From: Heloderma charlesbogerti
Taxonomy: Eukaryota > Chordata > Lepidosauria > Squamata > Helodermatidae
Direction: 5' to 3'
NCBI GenBank assembly: GCA_026122225.1
Contig: JANEZZ010001492.1
Span: forward strand, 496,001-560,000
Length of the DNA stretch: 64,000 bases
The first letter of the stretch is position 1. Every line of letters begins with the position of its first letter. Below are positions 22,233-32,037 of this stretch, piece after piece. Position numbers and translations under genes: made by a program. Below the pieces are notes generated by a model that saw only the letters and a list, made by a program, of their open reading frames with translations, made no database searches and had not been told where the DNA came from.

Positions 22233-23830
22233 ATGGGCGGGTCCCAATCTAAGTCTGCAAAGAAGTCCCATACGCCCTTGGAGTGTTGTTTGCGCAATTG
22301 GTCACATTTTAAGCAGGATTATGGAACTAAGATGACAAAGGATCGTCTTGTCTTTTTTTGCACCCGGAATGGCCAATATTAGAACCCAAATGGCCACCCG
22401 AGGGGTCTTTTGACCCAACCTTGGTATCTGATGTGCGAACAATAGTAGCACAGAGGGGAAGTTGGGACCAGTTCCCTTATATTGATTCGTGGGCAACTTG
22501 TGTGCCCCTTGGCGGCAGGCCTGCTCCGTGGGTTGTTAAATGCATGTCCCTTGCCCTTCCCATGGTGGTCAAAAGGAAACCACCAAAAGAAGGACCACCC
22601 AAGGTCGTGGCCACGGCACCGGAGGACCTACTGCTTCCTCCTCCCTACGGGACAGCCGTCGCAGGGCGCTCGTTGCAACCACCACCCTCTCCTGAGGGGC
22701 CCGCCCAGCGGTTAGATGCCCCCGAGAAGGACCCCTCTCATGAAATAGTACCAGAGGACCCCACCCCTCTAGTTGAACGCCAGGACACTCTCCAAGATCG
22801 TCTATATTCCCTAGAGGAAAGATTGGAGGTCCTACAGAGAGAGGCAAAAGGGGGACCTAACTACAACCTGCGAAAGGACCCCCAACCACCGGTAAAGTTC
22901 ACCTTCCCCATCAGAGAAGTCCCCGACCCTACCGCCCAACATCCTCAAGGGACGATGTTTGTTTATGTCCCATTCACAACATCTGATTTGTATAATTGGA
23001 AACAATTTAACCCCTCCTTTGAAGAGGATCCCGGGCCACTCCTGTCTCTGATGGAGAATGTGAGGCTTACTCACAACCCCACATGGGACGATACACAAAT
23101 GCTATTGAACACCTGTTTTCTCAGCCAAAAGCCAACCATCCTTGCAGGGGCACGAGCCAAGTATAGGGAGGAAAATCCCCAGGCAACTGAGGAGGAGACG
23201 GTGGAGGTTCTGCCCACAGGGCGACCCAATTGGGGGGTGGCCACAGCGGCACATAGACGCTTACATGCTGACTATTTTCGACTCATTTTAGCAGGCATGA
23301 AGCAAGCCGCGAGAAGGGCCCCCAATTTGCAAAAAGTCCTGACTCTAAAGCAAGACAAAAACGAACCTCCTGCTGTGTTCCTCCAAAGGCTGAGGGAAGC
23401 CTTCGCTAAATATACTGACATTGACTTGAATGATCCAAATAATTTAAGGATCCTCACGACTCAGTTCGTGGGAAATAGCTGCCAGGACATCAGAAAGAAG
23501 TTGCAAAAAGTTGAAGGAGGGTTGGCAGCTGACTTAGGAGTTTTAGTTGAAGTAGCTCAAAAGGTTTATGAGAGGCGAGAAGAAGAAGAAGGAAAAGAAA
23601 AAGACAAGAGGCAGGCCAAGCTCCTTGCTGCGGTTCTTAAACCTGACAAGGAGGGAGCTAGGAAGGGGAGGAAAGGGGGAAGGAAAGGATCTCCCCTGGG
23701 GAAAGATCAATGTGCCTTTTGTAAGAAAATGGGGCACTGGAAGCGTGACTGTGAGGCTTTGAAGCAGAAAGAGAGAGGGGAAAATACGGGAGAAGCGCAG
23801 AGAGTTCTGTATGAACAGGAAAGAGATTAG
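22233..23830 (+). pseudogene. gag: ERV-B gag, frameshifted in matrix
   Basis: The ATG at 22,233 opens MGGSQSK, a myristoylation-type matrix start in good position after the leader, but its frame ends at TAG 22,380. From about 22,358 a second frame is open for 490 codons to the amber at 23,828. The switch coincides with a run of seven T (22,353-22,359). In the long frame (numbered from 22,358) are a PPPY late motif at 94-97, a proline-rich p12-like region to about 180, capsid from about 184 with the major homology region (FLQRLREAFAKY, 341-352), and one zinc knuckle CAFCKKMGHWKRDC (452-465). Virion core protein; as it stands the N-terminus is disconnected. Confidence 0.92.
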
Positions 23831-23851
23831 GACAGACCGGGGCCCGGCCCC
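23828..23851 (+). promoter_or_regulatory. Gag-pol amber junction with downstream hairpin
   Basis: The gag stop is TAG followed by G, and the frame stays open on both sides (gag and pol share one frame). Eight bases after the TAG, GGGGC (23,839-23,843) can pair with GCCCC (23,47-51 of the same block) around a three-base loop. In murine leukaemia virus an 8-base spacer followed by a GC-rich pseudoknot drives stop-codon read-through. The stem is visible here; a pseudoknot partner is not shown. This is the likely control of Gag:Gag-Pol ratio. Confidence 0.75.
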
Positions 23852-26800
23852 CTCTTAGCCGTCTCTGAGGCAAGACGGGACCCCATGGTCAAAATAAAGG
23901 TTGGGGGCCGCTCCTACAAAGCCCTTGTGGACACAGGGGCCGCCCTGTCCGTCCTCCCCCTCAGTGAGCCCCCAACGGGAGGTGGGGGGTTCACCACCAT
24001 AATGGGGGTCGAGGGAAGGGCAACCCAAGTGCCCCTCTCTCGTCCCCTGTTCACCAAGGTTGGGAAAACACACCTAGAACATGCATTTGTCTGTACCCCC
24101 TCCTGTCCGGTGGCATTGCTAGGGAGGGACTTATTGACTAAACTCCAAATTGAGATTGCTTTTACTCCTGACGGAAGGATGGAGATACGGCTCCCTAAAC
24201 AACAGAGTAGTAACTACCAAATGGCCCTTTTGAAGGTTGCAGAAGAATCCACCCCAGAGGCCACGGAGGACTGGAGCTTAATAGAAAACAGAGTCAACCC
24301 TCTAGCTTGGGCCGGGATTGGAGGGGCCTCTCGTGCCAAGTCGGCAGCACCATACAAAATTCCCCTCAAGGAGGGAGCAAGGCCTGTTCATGTGAAACAG
24401 TATCCCCTTTCCCGCCAAGGAAAGGAGGGCCTACAACCAGTAATAACAAAGCTCCGAGAAGAAGGCCGGCTCATTGAGATAATGTCCCCCTATAACACGC
24501 CCATCATCGCTGTGCCAAAAAGGGGAGGGGGGGGCAAGGGCTACCGCTTAGTGCAAGACCTCCGGCTCATTAATCAGCAGATCGAGGCCCCCCATCCTGT
24601 GGTCCCCAACCCACACACCCTCCTTGTAGGAATTCCGGAAGAGCACGCCTGGTTCACTGTCATAGACCTAAAAGACGCCTTTTTCAGCATCCCCCTCCAC
24701 CCTGATTCAAGGCCTTTGTTCGCCTTTGAATGGGAAAGCCCAGGGGGGGGTTCAAAAGTTCAATTAGCATGGACAGTCATCCCTCAGGGGCTGAATCTCT
24801 CACCGGTGGTCTTTGGCCAGCAGCTCCAAAAGGATCTCGAACCCTGGGTCCAGCAGCACTCAGAGGTGCATCTCCTCCAGTACTGTGACGACCTCCTGAT
24901 TTCAGCCAAGGCCAAGAACGCGTGCCTGAGTGGGACGGTTTCCCTCCTCAACTATCTAGCAGGGGGGGGGTATAAAGTGTCAAAAGAAAAAGTACAGTTG
25001 GCCCAACCAACTGTAAAATTCCTAGGCTACCACATAACTAGAGGGACTCGGAGCCTAGGGCAAGAAAGAGTTGAAGTCATCCGTGACACTCCTGTCCCTA
25101 AGTCCCCCCGCGAATTGAGGGCCTACCTGGGGCTGACCGGATTCTGCCGACTATGGATAGCAAACTATGGGGAGACAGCGCGGCCGCTGTATGAGGCGCT
25201 GCAGAAAGATAGACTGGATAAATGGAAATGGACTAAGGAAATGAATAAGTCTTTTCTCAGTCTTAAAGCTGCTCTTGTGTCACCACCTGCTCTAGCCATA
25301 CCAAATCCCAGCCGGCCATTTAGACTTTATGTGCATGAAAATAAGGGCATAGCTTCGGGAGTGCTTTGCCAGCGAAAAGGGCCCTCTTGGAGACCAGTGG
25401 GATATTACTCCAAGGTCCTAGATGTCGTAGCACGAGGATGGCCAAGTTGCCTGAGGGCAGTAGCAGCGACGGCTCTGGTTTGCGTTGAAGCGGAGAAAAT
25501 GACAATGGGAGGACCCATTGAAGTTTGGGTGCCGCATGGAGTGCCACAAATTTTGGGATCAGGAGGAGGAAGCAAATTTCTCAACCCAGCCCGGCATTCC
25601 CGATATGAAATAGGTTTACTAACAAACGAAAACCTCACTTTTAAGGCTTGCTCCAGCTTTAATATCGCCACACTACTGCCAACATTACTGGGCACAAATG
25701 GATCAGGACTCCCAGATCATGACTGCCTTGAAGTATTAGACCTAGACACCAAAGGCCGACCGGACCTTGAGGATGAACCAATAGAGGGAGCCAGAGATCT
25801 GTTTGTAGATGGATCTAGCTATATGCTGGATGGAAGGCGCTACACAGGCGCGGCTGTCGTTACTCTAGAGGAGAGTGTGCGTGAGGAAAGGCTGCCTCCT
25901 CATTTTTCCGCCCAATCCGCTGAACTGGTAGCCCTGACAAGAGCCCTGCAAGCCAGCAAGGGAAAGCGAGTAAATATTTATACCGATAGCAAAAATGCCT
26001 TCGCCGTTGTGCATGCTCATGGGCAACTGTGGAAAGAGAGGGGATTCCTTACAGCAAACGGATCTCCAGTGGCTAATGGCGGCCTAATAGTGGATCTTCT
26101 GGATGCCCTCCAGCTACCCTCACAAGTAGCTGTTGTCCACGTCCGAGCCCATGGGAAAGAAAAAGAGGAAAAATGGAGACAGGGAAACCAGAAGGCAGAT
26201 GAGGCCGCAAAAAGAGCAGCCAGAGAGGGAATCCAAGGAACATTCCTCATTCTACCCAAAAGAAAAGAGCGCCCCACATACTCCCCTGCTGAGTTACGGA
26301 TGGCACAAGAACACGGAATAAGTCCCTGCGATGACGGATGGATCCAGATGACAGATGGAAGACTGCTTCTTCCACAGACCCTGCAGAGGGTTGTTCTAGA
26401 GCAAGTTCACCATTCTCTTGGACACCCTGGAGCATCAGCCATGATCGACTATTGCAAGAGGCTGTTTGTCTCCCCTGGCTTAACTGTATGCGCCCACCGA
26501 CTAGCCGCAACCTGTGAAGTCTGCCAGAAAACCAACCCTCCCAGGGCACCCCCTCCTCCAAAAGGAGGGCGACCATGGGCCTACTATCCTTTCCAGAGGG
26601 CGCAGATTGATTTTGCTGAGATGCCACCATGTAGGGGTTACAGGTATTTGCTTGTAATAGTATGTCAAATGACAGGGTGGGTAGAGGCGTTTCCATGTAG
26701 GAACTGCCAAGCTAAAACTGTTGTTGCTAAATTGTTACAGGAGGTGGTGCCCCGGTTCTCCCTGCCCGAAGTTATAGAGTCCGATCAGGGCTCACATTTC

Positions 26801-27553
26801 ACCTCAGTTATTACACGGGGGCTAGCACAAGCTCTGGGAGTAGAGTGGCATTTACATTGCCCCTGGAGGCCCCAGGCAAGTGGACAGGTTGAAAGAATCA
26901 ATCGGAGCCTCAAGGAGACTTTAACCAAACTCCAACGAGGGGTGAAGCTCACTTGGGTTGAGGCTCTGCCAATAGCTCTAACGAAGCTTCGAAGGATGCC
27001 AAGAAAGGACATAAAATTGTCCCCCTTTGAACTGATGTTTGGGTTCCCGCCTCGGGTACACTGCGGAAGGAGGGAGGAAGTCAAGTGGGAGGTGGGTGAT
27101 CAGATGCTAAGGGATCAGTTGACTTCTCTACAGTCTGTTCTTTCACAGCTACGAGCTTATTCCGTTCCGTTTCAGAGACTGCCGTTAGATGCACCTATCC
27201 ATCTCTTCCAGACGGGAGACGAGGTGTTGCTGAAAAAGTGGAATAAAGAAGCTTTAAAGGAAGGGTGGGAGGGGCCTTATTTGGTGGGACCAACCAGCCA
27301 CTCATGTGTAAAGCTTGTGGGTTCTAGTAAATGGACACATTGCAGCCGGATAAAGCCATTTAAGCGACCCTCGCTTCCTTCTGTCACTTGGAAAGAACAG
27401 GAGGACACAGGCAACGGTCCTTTGCTCCCTGGCACCCCTCTGGAAGCTGCCAAGGACACAGGCGAAGAAGCCATCCAGGAGCCACAATCGCCTGTAATAT
27501 ACAAGTCACAACATCTGGGAAAAGCTCGGGTTCGAATTACAAAAAACTTGTAA
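23831..27553 (+). CDS. pol: ERV-B pol: protease, RT, RNase H, integrase
   Basis: Uninterrupted from the gag amber to TAA at 27,551. It is expected to be made as a Gag-Pol fusion, so the first codon is after the TAG; the first ATG is at 23,885. Numbering from that ATG: protease DTGA at 16-19 and GRDLL at 80-84; reverse transcriptase with VIDLKDAFFSIPL (Asp 261), QGLNLSP (301-307) and YCDD (333-336); RNase H acidic residues at about 642, 680, 701 and 772; integrase zinc domain with His 843/847 and CEVC (877-880), and catalytic Asp 909, Asp 967 and Glu 1003 (spacing D-X35-E); a WEGPYLVG module in the C-terminal domain. All catalytic positions I can identify are kept. YCDD replaces the more common YVDD. 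Confidence 0.95.
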   Translation, partial: DRPGPGPLLAVSEARRDPMVKIKVGGRSYKALVDTGAALSVLPLSEPPTGGGGFTTIMGVEGRATQVPLSRPLFTKVGKTHLEHAFVCTPSCPVALLGRDLLTKLQIEIAFTPDGRMEIRLPKQQSSNYQMALLKVAEESTPEATEDWSLIENRVNPLAWAGIGGASRAKSAAPYKIPLKEGARPVHVKQYPLSRQGKEGLQPVITKLREEGRLIEIMSPYNTPIIAVPKRGGGGKGYRLVQDLRLINQQIEAPHPVVPNPHTLLVGIPEEHAWFTVIDLKDAFFSIPLHPDSRPLFAFEWESPGGGSKVQLAWTVIPQGLNLSPVVFGQQLQKDLEPWVQQHSEVHLLQYCDDLLISAKAKNACLSGTVSLLNYLAGGGYKVSKEKVQLAQPTVKFLGYHITRGTRSLGQERVEVIRDTPVPKSPRELRAYLGLTGFCRLWIANYGETARPLYEALQKDRLDKWKWTKEMNKSFLSLKAALVSPPALAIPNPSRPFRLYVHENKGIASGVLCQRKGPSWRPVGYYSKVLDVVARGWPSCLRAVAATALVCVEAEKMTMGGPIEVWVPHGVPQILGSGGGSKFLNPARHSRYEIGLLTNENLTFKACSSFNIATLLPTLLGTNGSGLPDHDCLEVLDLDTKGRPDLEDEPIEGARDLFVDGSSYMLDGRRYTGAAVVTLEESVREERLPPHFSAQSAELVALTRALQASKGKRVNIYTDSKNAFAVVHAHGQLWKERGFLTANGSPVANGGLIVDLLDALQLPSQVAVVHVRAHGKEKEEKWRQGNQKADEAAKRAAREGIQGTFLILPKRKERPTYSPAELRMAQEHGISPCDDGWIQMTDGRLLLPQTLQRVVLEQVHHSLGHPGASAMIDYCKRLFVSPGLTVCAHRLAATCEVCQKTNPPRAPPPPKGGRPWAYYPFQRAQIDFAEMPPCRGYRYLLVIVCQMTGWVEAFPCRNCQAKTVVAKLLQEVVPRFSLPEVIESDQGSHFTSVITRGLAQALGVEWHLHCPWRPQASGQVERINRSLKETLTKLQRGVKLTWVEALPIALTKLRRMPRKDIKLSPFELMFGFPPRVHCGRREEVKWEVGDQMLRDQLTSLQSVLSQLRAYSVPFQRLPLDAPIHLFQTGDEVLLKKWNKEALKEGWEGPYLVGPTSHSCVKLVGSSKWTHCSRIKPFKRPSLPSVTWKEQEDTGNGPLLPGTPLEAAKDTGEEAIQEPQSPVIYKSQHLGKARVRITKNL

Positions 27554-27554
27554 T

Positions 27555-28949
27555 ATGAAGCAAGTATTGTGGGTGGTGTTGGTAATGTTGGTTAAAGAAA
27601 TATTAACGTAGATGGTGATACCTCAAGGACTTGGGCTTGACAGCTTTAAGATAAAACCCCGAAATGTCACACCAACACCCCTCAGACCACTTCTGGTACA
27701 GATCCCTGAGAAAGAGAGGCGTCCCTGGAGAACCAGGTTAGGGATCCCAATAACAGAGGAAACTGATAATGTGTGGTTAGAGTGGATAAAGTATACAGCC
27801 AAGTCTTTAAATAAGTCTGACTGTTTTGTTTGTGCCACAGGGAGATCTGTAGCAAAGGTGCTGCCCTTTCCACTGGGATGGGACACTCCTTCCCTCCTCA
27901 CCTGCGTGATCCGTTTGTTCCAACACCCTGATGCATGGGGGGAGGAGGAATGCCAAACCCTCAATAAATTATACCCCCCACTCAAATCAAAGGATCGTGT
28001 CAGACCTTCCACAGTCTTCCTGCAAAGAAGAAACCATACCAGATGCATACACCGAAACCTTGCAGACACAGAGGGGCGTATAGGGAACCTGACGAGTAAA
28101 GTAAGATGTGTTAATTCTACCCGCTTTAGGAATAATTCCCTTTCAATCCCACGAGCTGATCTCTGGTGGTATTGTGGTGGCCTAGAGTTGTATGAGGTAT
28201 TGCCCTCCAATTGGTCCGGAGCTTGTGGGTTAGTTCAGTTGGCAGTCCCCTTTTCAATTGCATACCATCCAGCAGAGAAGACTGGCCAACCCCGGCAGAA
28301 ACGATCAGTAACCCCTTTTGATGATCAAATATATATTGACTCCATAGGAGTACCAAGGGGAGTGCCAGATGAGTTCAAAGGAAGAAATCAAATTTCTGCA
28401 GGATTTGAATCTACCCTGTTTTGGTGGGTGACCATTAACAAAAATGTAGATTGGATCAATTACGTTTATTATAATCAACAGAGGTTTATAAACTATACTC
28501 GAGATGCTGTAAAAGGATTGGCTGAGCAGCTAGATGCCACCAGCCAAATGGCTTGGGAAAATCGGCGTGTTCTTGATATGATGTTAGCAGAAAAAGGAGG
28601 GGTTTGTGTCATGCTAGGTGGACGGTGTTGCACCTTCATCCCTAACAACACTGCCCCAGATGGCACAGTAACAAGGGCTTTGCAGGGTCTCACCGCCTTG
28701 TCTGAAGAATTAGCCGAGAATTCAGGGATTAACAACCCCGTGACTGACTGGTTGGAGAGATGGTTTGGAAAATGGAAACACCTAGCAGCCTCAATCCTTA
28801 TTTCGCTTGTAGTGATGATAGGAGTTTTAGTGTTATTTGGTTGTTGCATTATCCCTTGCGCTAGAGGCTTATCCCAGCGGTTAATTGAAACCGCTCTGTC
28901 AAAACAGATGCTCTTGCTTTATTGTGCTGATAAAGAAACTCCGTTTTAA
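27555..28949 (+). pseudogene. env: ERV-B env, amber codon in leader
   Basis: The ATG at 27,555, one base after the pol stop, starts a hydrophobic leader of 18 codons that ends at TAG 27,609. The same frame then runs open for 445 codons from an ATG at 27,612. Numbered from that ATG: CFVC at 71-74 (CXXC disulfide-exchange motif of surface subunits), furin-type site RQKR at 228-231, fusion-peptide-like region after it, coiled-coil region about 285-315, immunosuppressive-domain-like block about 316-332 and CX6CC at 332-340, membrane span about 391-412, and a short cytoplasmic tail. The surface subunit is short (about 230 residues). With the amber, secretion-competent Env is not expected from the first ATG. 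Env does not overlap pol, unlike most gammaretroviruses. Confidence 0.9.
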
Positions 28950-28975
28950 ATGCTTTAAGACGTGAATAAAGACTT

Positions 28976-28987
28976 AAAGGAGGGAAT
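28976..28987 (+). other. ERV-B polypurine tract
   Basis: AAAGGAGGGAAT directly precedes the 3' LTR. Confidence 0.85.
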
Positions 28988-29351
28988 TGTTAGAAAAAAG
29001 GAGACTCCATAACCATTGGCGTCTCAAGTTACGTAAGAGCCCGAGTGGCGGGAAAATATAGGCGGAGCAAAAAGGGAATCATACTGACGCGCTCATGACT
29101 AACGGCTTGGTAAGCTGATAGTGACTGTTTATTGGATATTAACTTAGTGAGCCGATGTACTAACTGTTTCATTGGTTACTGGTAAGAACAATAGAAGCGA
29201 TATGATATAAAGGGCTTTTGCACACGTGTCTCGGGGTCCAGACTGCTCTGCACCCGTTTTGCAAAACGTTCAATAAAATAGTGTTGGATCCACTGCTGCC
29301 TGCCTGGCATTCTTTTCTTCTAAACCGAAAGCAAGGACTTTTTATCTAACA
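28988..29351 (+). repeat. 3' LTR of provirus ERV-B
   Basis: 364 bp, TGTTAGAAAAAAG to TATCTAACA, with TATAAA at 29,206 and AATAAA at 29,272. It is followed by the CTAT duplication. Confidence 0.96.
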
Positions 29352-29355
29352 CTAT

Positions 29356-29402
29356 TAAGTAGAATGGGACTCAGTCCCATGTAAGTGAGTATAGGACTGC
29401 AG
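29356..29402. repeat. S-family MITE half
   Basis: GTGAGTATAGGACTGCAGCCTTA at the end matches the right end of the S family. A second degraded copy lies at about 29,600-29,690 (GGCTGCAGTCTTGTA..CACAGGATTGCTGGG). Between 29,690 and 30,040 I see nothing nameable. Confidence 0.45.
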
Positions 29403-30044
29403 CCTTACTGTGGCATAGTGGTTACAAAGTTCAACTTGGAGACTGAAATTCAAGTCTCCTTTACTGATGAAGCTCACTGTATGACATTGGGCCAGACCTA
29501 TATCACACAGCCGGCCCTCCTGTTACTCAGAATGAGGCAACTGCCTCAGATAGGTGATTCTGGGTGATTAAAGAGCAACAGATGATTAGTTATTTAGGCT
29601 GCAGTCTTGTACTCTCTCGTACCTGGACTTACTTCTCAGTAGACTTGCCTAGTTATTTCTGAGAAGCCACGCACAGGATTGCTGGGTATTATTGTTGTAT
29701 TTTACTGTCAGGGTTGGGGAGAGGCACTGGTAGGATGTTTTGCCTCAGATGCCAAAATAACTTGAGAAGTTGGCTTACTTAATTCGCCAACCACTGTGCT
29801 AAGCCAACAACTTACTCCTTGAATCAGTCTCCATCCAGCCTAAGATAAGGTGAGACAGTTTCTTACTGTTGCAACAGATGAGCTGTGAATCTGATCAGGT
29901 CAAGTACCTAGTAATTAGGCACATTCCTCAGCAAAGCTAGAATGCATGGGGCACAAAGATTAACCCCTCGGAGGTAAACACGTTAAATCTGGATCAATTA
30001 GCTGATGGAAAAGCCAAAGCAATTCACAGCACCTTTGATCTTTT

Positions 30045-30470
30045 GGAACACATTTGGTGGTAGGCTTTGTACTTGCTTACAGACAGCACCTATACTTGCT
30101 TATAAACAGCTACTTACCAGCAACAACAGGCCACATAACAGAGATACAGACACAGGGACCAGACCCTGTGGAAGATGACAGATGCCAACTCTGTCATCAT
30201 GTCTACTCTATCAACACAACTACAGGACCAAATAATGTCATTCACAACATAAGGGGTTCATTCACCAACTCTCCTTCCAATGTGCTATATGCCATCATCT
30301 GCATTCTACATACGAAACAGGCCAGTCTCTACACAAAATAATAAATGAACTCAAGTCTAACCAAATGAATGCCAGTGTTCAAAAACCAGTGATAGAATGT
30401 CAACCTCCTTGTGAAATTGCCATTCCTTGGACACCTCTGCATGGCACTTTTTGCCATTTCCATGAATCTT
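30045..30470 (+). mobile_element. Penelope-like element remnant
   Basis: A frame at 30,054-30,338 reads CQLCHHVYSINTTTGPN, then HNIRGSFTNSPSNVLYAII. This pattern (CxxC, IRGSFTC-like, SNVVYxIxC) is the entry to the GIY-YIG endonuclease domain of Penelope-like retroelements. The GIY-YIG core itself is largely missing and later sequence is out of frame. Assignment rests on pattern memory. Confidence 0.45.
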
Positions 30471-30721
30471 AGGACTTTATTGGAAATAACCAGTGAGTTA
30501 AACCAGCCTAGGCCGTTCTGAATCAAGAGAACAACACATCTGATCTGCTTTTTGGTTCATGTTTGGTTCATCAAACAAAACCTGAATTTGAGTTGAAAAT
30601 AAAATCAACCCTTATTTATCTCCTACTGAAACCTGAACTATTATTTGAAAGTTTAACCCTAACTGATTTAATCTCTACAAATATCACAAGCTGGAAGACC
30701 ACATTCATACTTCATCTGCAT

Positions 30722-31253
30722 TTTGTTGTTCAGTTGTTAAGTCGTGTCCAACTCTTCATGACCCCATGGACCATAGCACGCCAGGCCTTCCTGTCCTCTG
30801 CTCTCTCCCGGAGTGTGCTCAAGTTCATATTCATTGCATCGGTGATGCTATCTATCTATCCATCTCATCCTCTGCTGTCCCCTTCTCCTTTTGCCTTCAA
30901 TCTTTCCCAGCATCAGGGTCTTTTCCAGGGAGTTTTCTCTTCACATTAGGTGGCCAAAATATTTGAGCTTCAGCTTCAGTATCTGTCCTTCCAATGAGCA
31001 GTCAGGGTTGATTTCCTTTAGGATGGACTGATTTGACCTCCTTGCAGTCCAGGGGACTCGTAAGAGTCTTCTCCAGCACCACAGTTCGAAAGCATCAATT
31101 CTTTGGCGCTCAGCCTTCCTTATAGTCCAGCTCTCACAGCCATACATTACTACTGGGAAAACCATAGCCTTGATTATACGAACCTTTGTCGGCAAGATGA
31201 TGTCTCTGCTTCTTACTATGCTGTCTAGATTTGCCATAGCTTTCCTCCCAAGG
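30722..31253 (-). mobile_element. Bov-B LINE copy 2, 3' fragment
   Basis: 532 bp, minus strand, flanked by ATCTGCAT at 30,714-30,721 and 31,254-31,261 (8-bp target duplication). It encodes the C-terminal part of the reverse transcriptase ORF (AMANLDSIVRSRDIILPTKV, then YGCESWTIRKAER). Strongly 5'-truncated. Confidence 0.92.
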
Positions 31254-31334
31254 ATCTGCATACTACAATATAATTTGCTACGTGAATATAATTTCTCTAT
31301 GATTTCTATGAAAGTTCAAGATACAAAACTATAG

Positions 31335-31474
31335 TTAGGATGCAATCCCATTCATGTTGAGACAGAAAAAAGTCCTACAACTCCCAGCATTCCCCAGCCA
31401 ATCATCACTGTCTGGGGAATGCTAGGAATTGTGGGACTTTTTTCTGTCTAAACATGCATAGGATTGTGTCCTTA
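31335..31474. repeat. Palindromic MITE, about 140 bp (A family)
   Basis: TTAGGATGCAATCC..GACAGAAAAAAGTCCTACAA and its reverse complement (GGACTTTTTTCTGTC..GGATTGTGTCCTTA) form a long hairpin around ATCATCACTG. It is flanked by TTA on both sides if TTA is counted as target duplication. Confidence 0.8.
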
Positions 31475-32037
31475 GACAGTTGTGTGTTTGTTCTACAATG
31501 TTCTTAGATAGGCAGAGAAGTCCTATACTCCCATGATGCCAGGACTGAAGGTTCTCTGTTATTACGCTGGCTCAGTCCAGGAGGTGAGAGAAGAAACATG
31601 TAACCAGAAAATGTAAGAATGGCCTAAAAATGACAGGCACACCCCAGCATCCCTGGAAACAACACCACAGTTCTGATGAGTGACACAACTTCTCTATCCC
31701 TATGCCTGCGCACCACGTTGTGACACTGACACCAGTGGTTAGCCAGGAAAGAGGTGATCACACAGCATCTAAAACTGACCAGTATTAAGGCAAAACATAG
31801 AGAAGAGAACCCCCTTCTCTCTCTCTCTCTCTGGCCCTTTCTACACATGACTGTTAACCAGCTGCATCTACTTTCAGTTTCGTTGCAGAATTGAGATCCG
31901 AGCACTACATGAGGAGAGCTTCCTTTCTGCTACATAACCTCTAGGTGGCACTCTAGTATAGTGGAATACTGCAAATACAGTAATCGGATATAATACCCCA
32001 TTTTCCCTGCTCTAAAGAAACCTGCAGAAAATGCTCT
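31475..32037. other. No gene recognised
   Basis: Includes a (CT)n run at about 31,813-31,832. Open frames across it show no domain. Confidence 0.45.

Larger units (their letters stand above)
21447..29351 (+). mobile_element. Nearly complete gammaretrovirus-like provirus ERV-B
   Basis: 7,905 bp: LTR, tRNA-His primer site, leader with splice donor, gag, in-frame amber junction, pol, env, polypurine tract, LTR. Gammaretroviral traits visible here are one zinc knuckle, a PPPY late motif, gag and pol in the same frame separated by TAG, a CX6CC transmembrane subunit and a 4-bp target duplication. The two visible lesions are a frameshift in matrix and an amber codon in the env leader. No accessory genes are seen. 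LTR similarity suggests a recent insertion. Confidence 0.96.

Noticed and set aside
27612..28949. ERV-B env as a domesticated syncytin
   Set aside because: It sits in a young provirus with LTRs and has an amber in its leader. There is no sign of purifying selection in a single copy.
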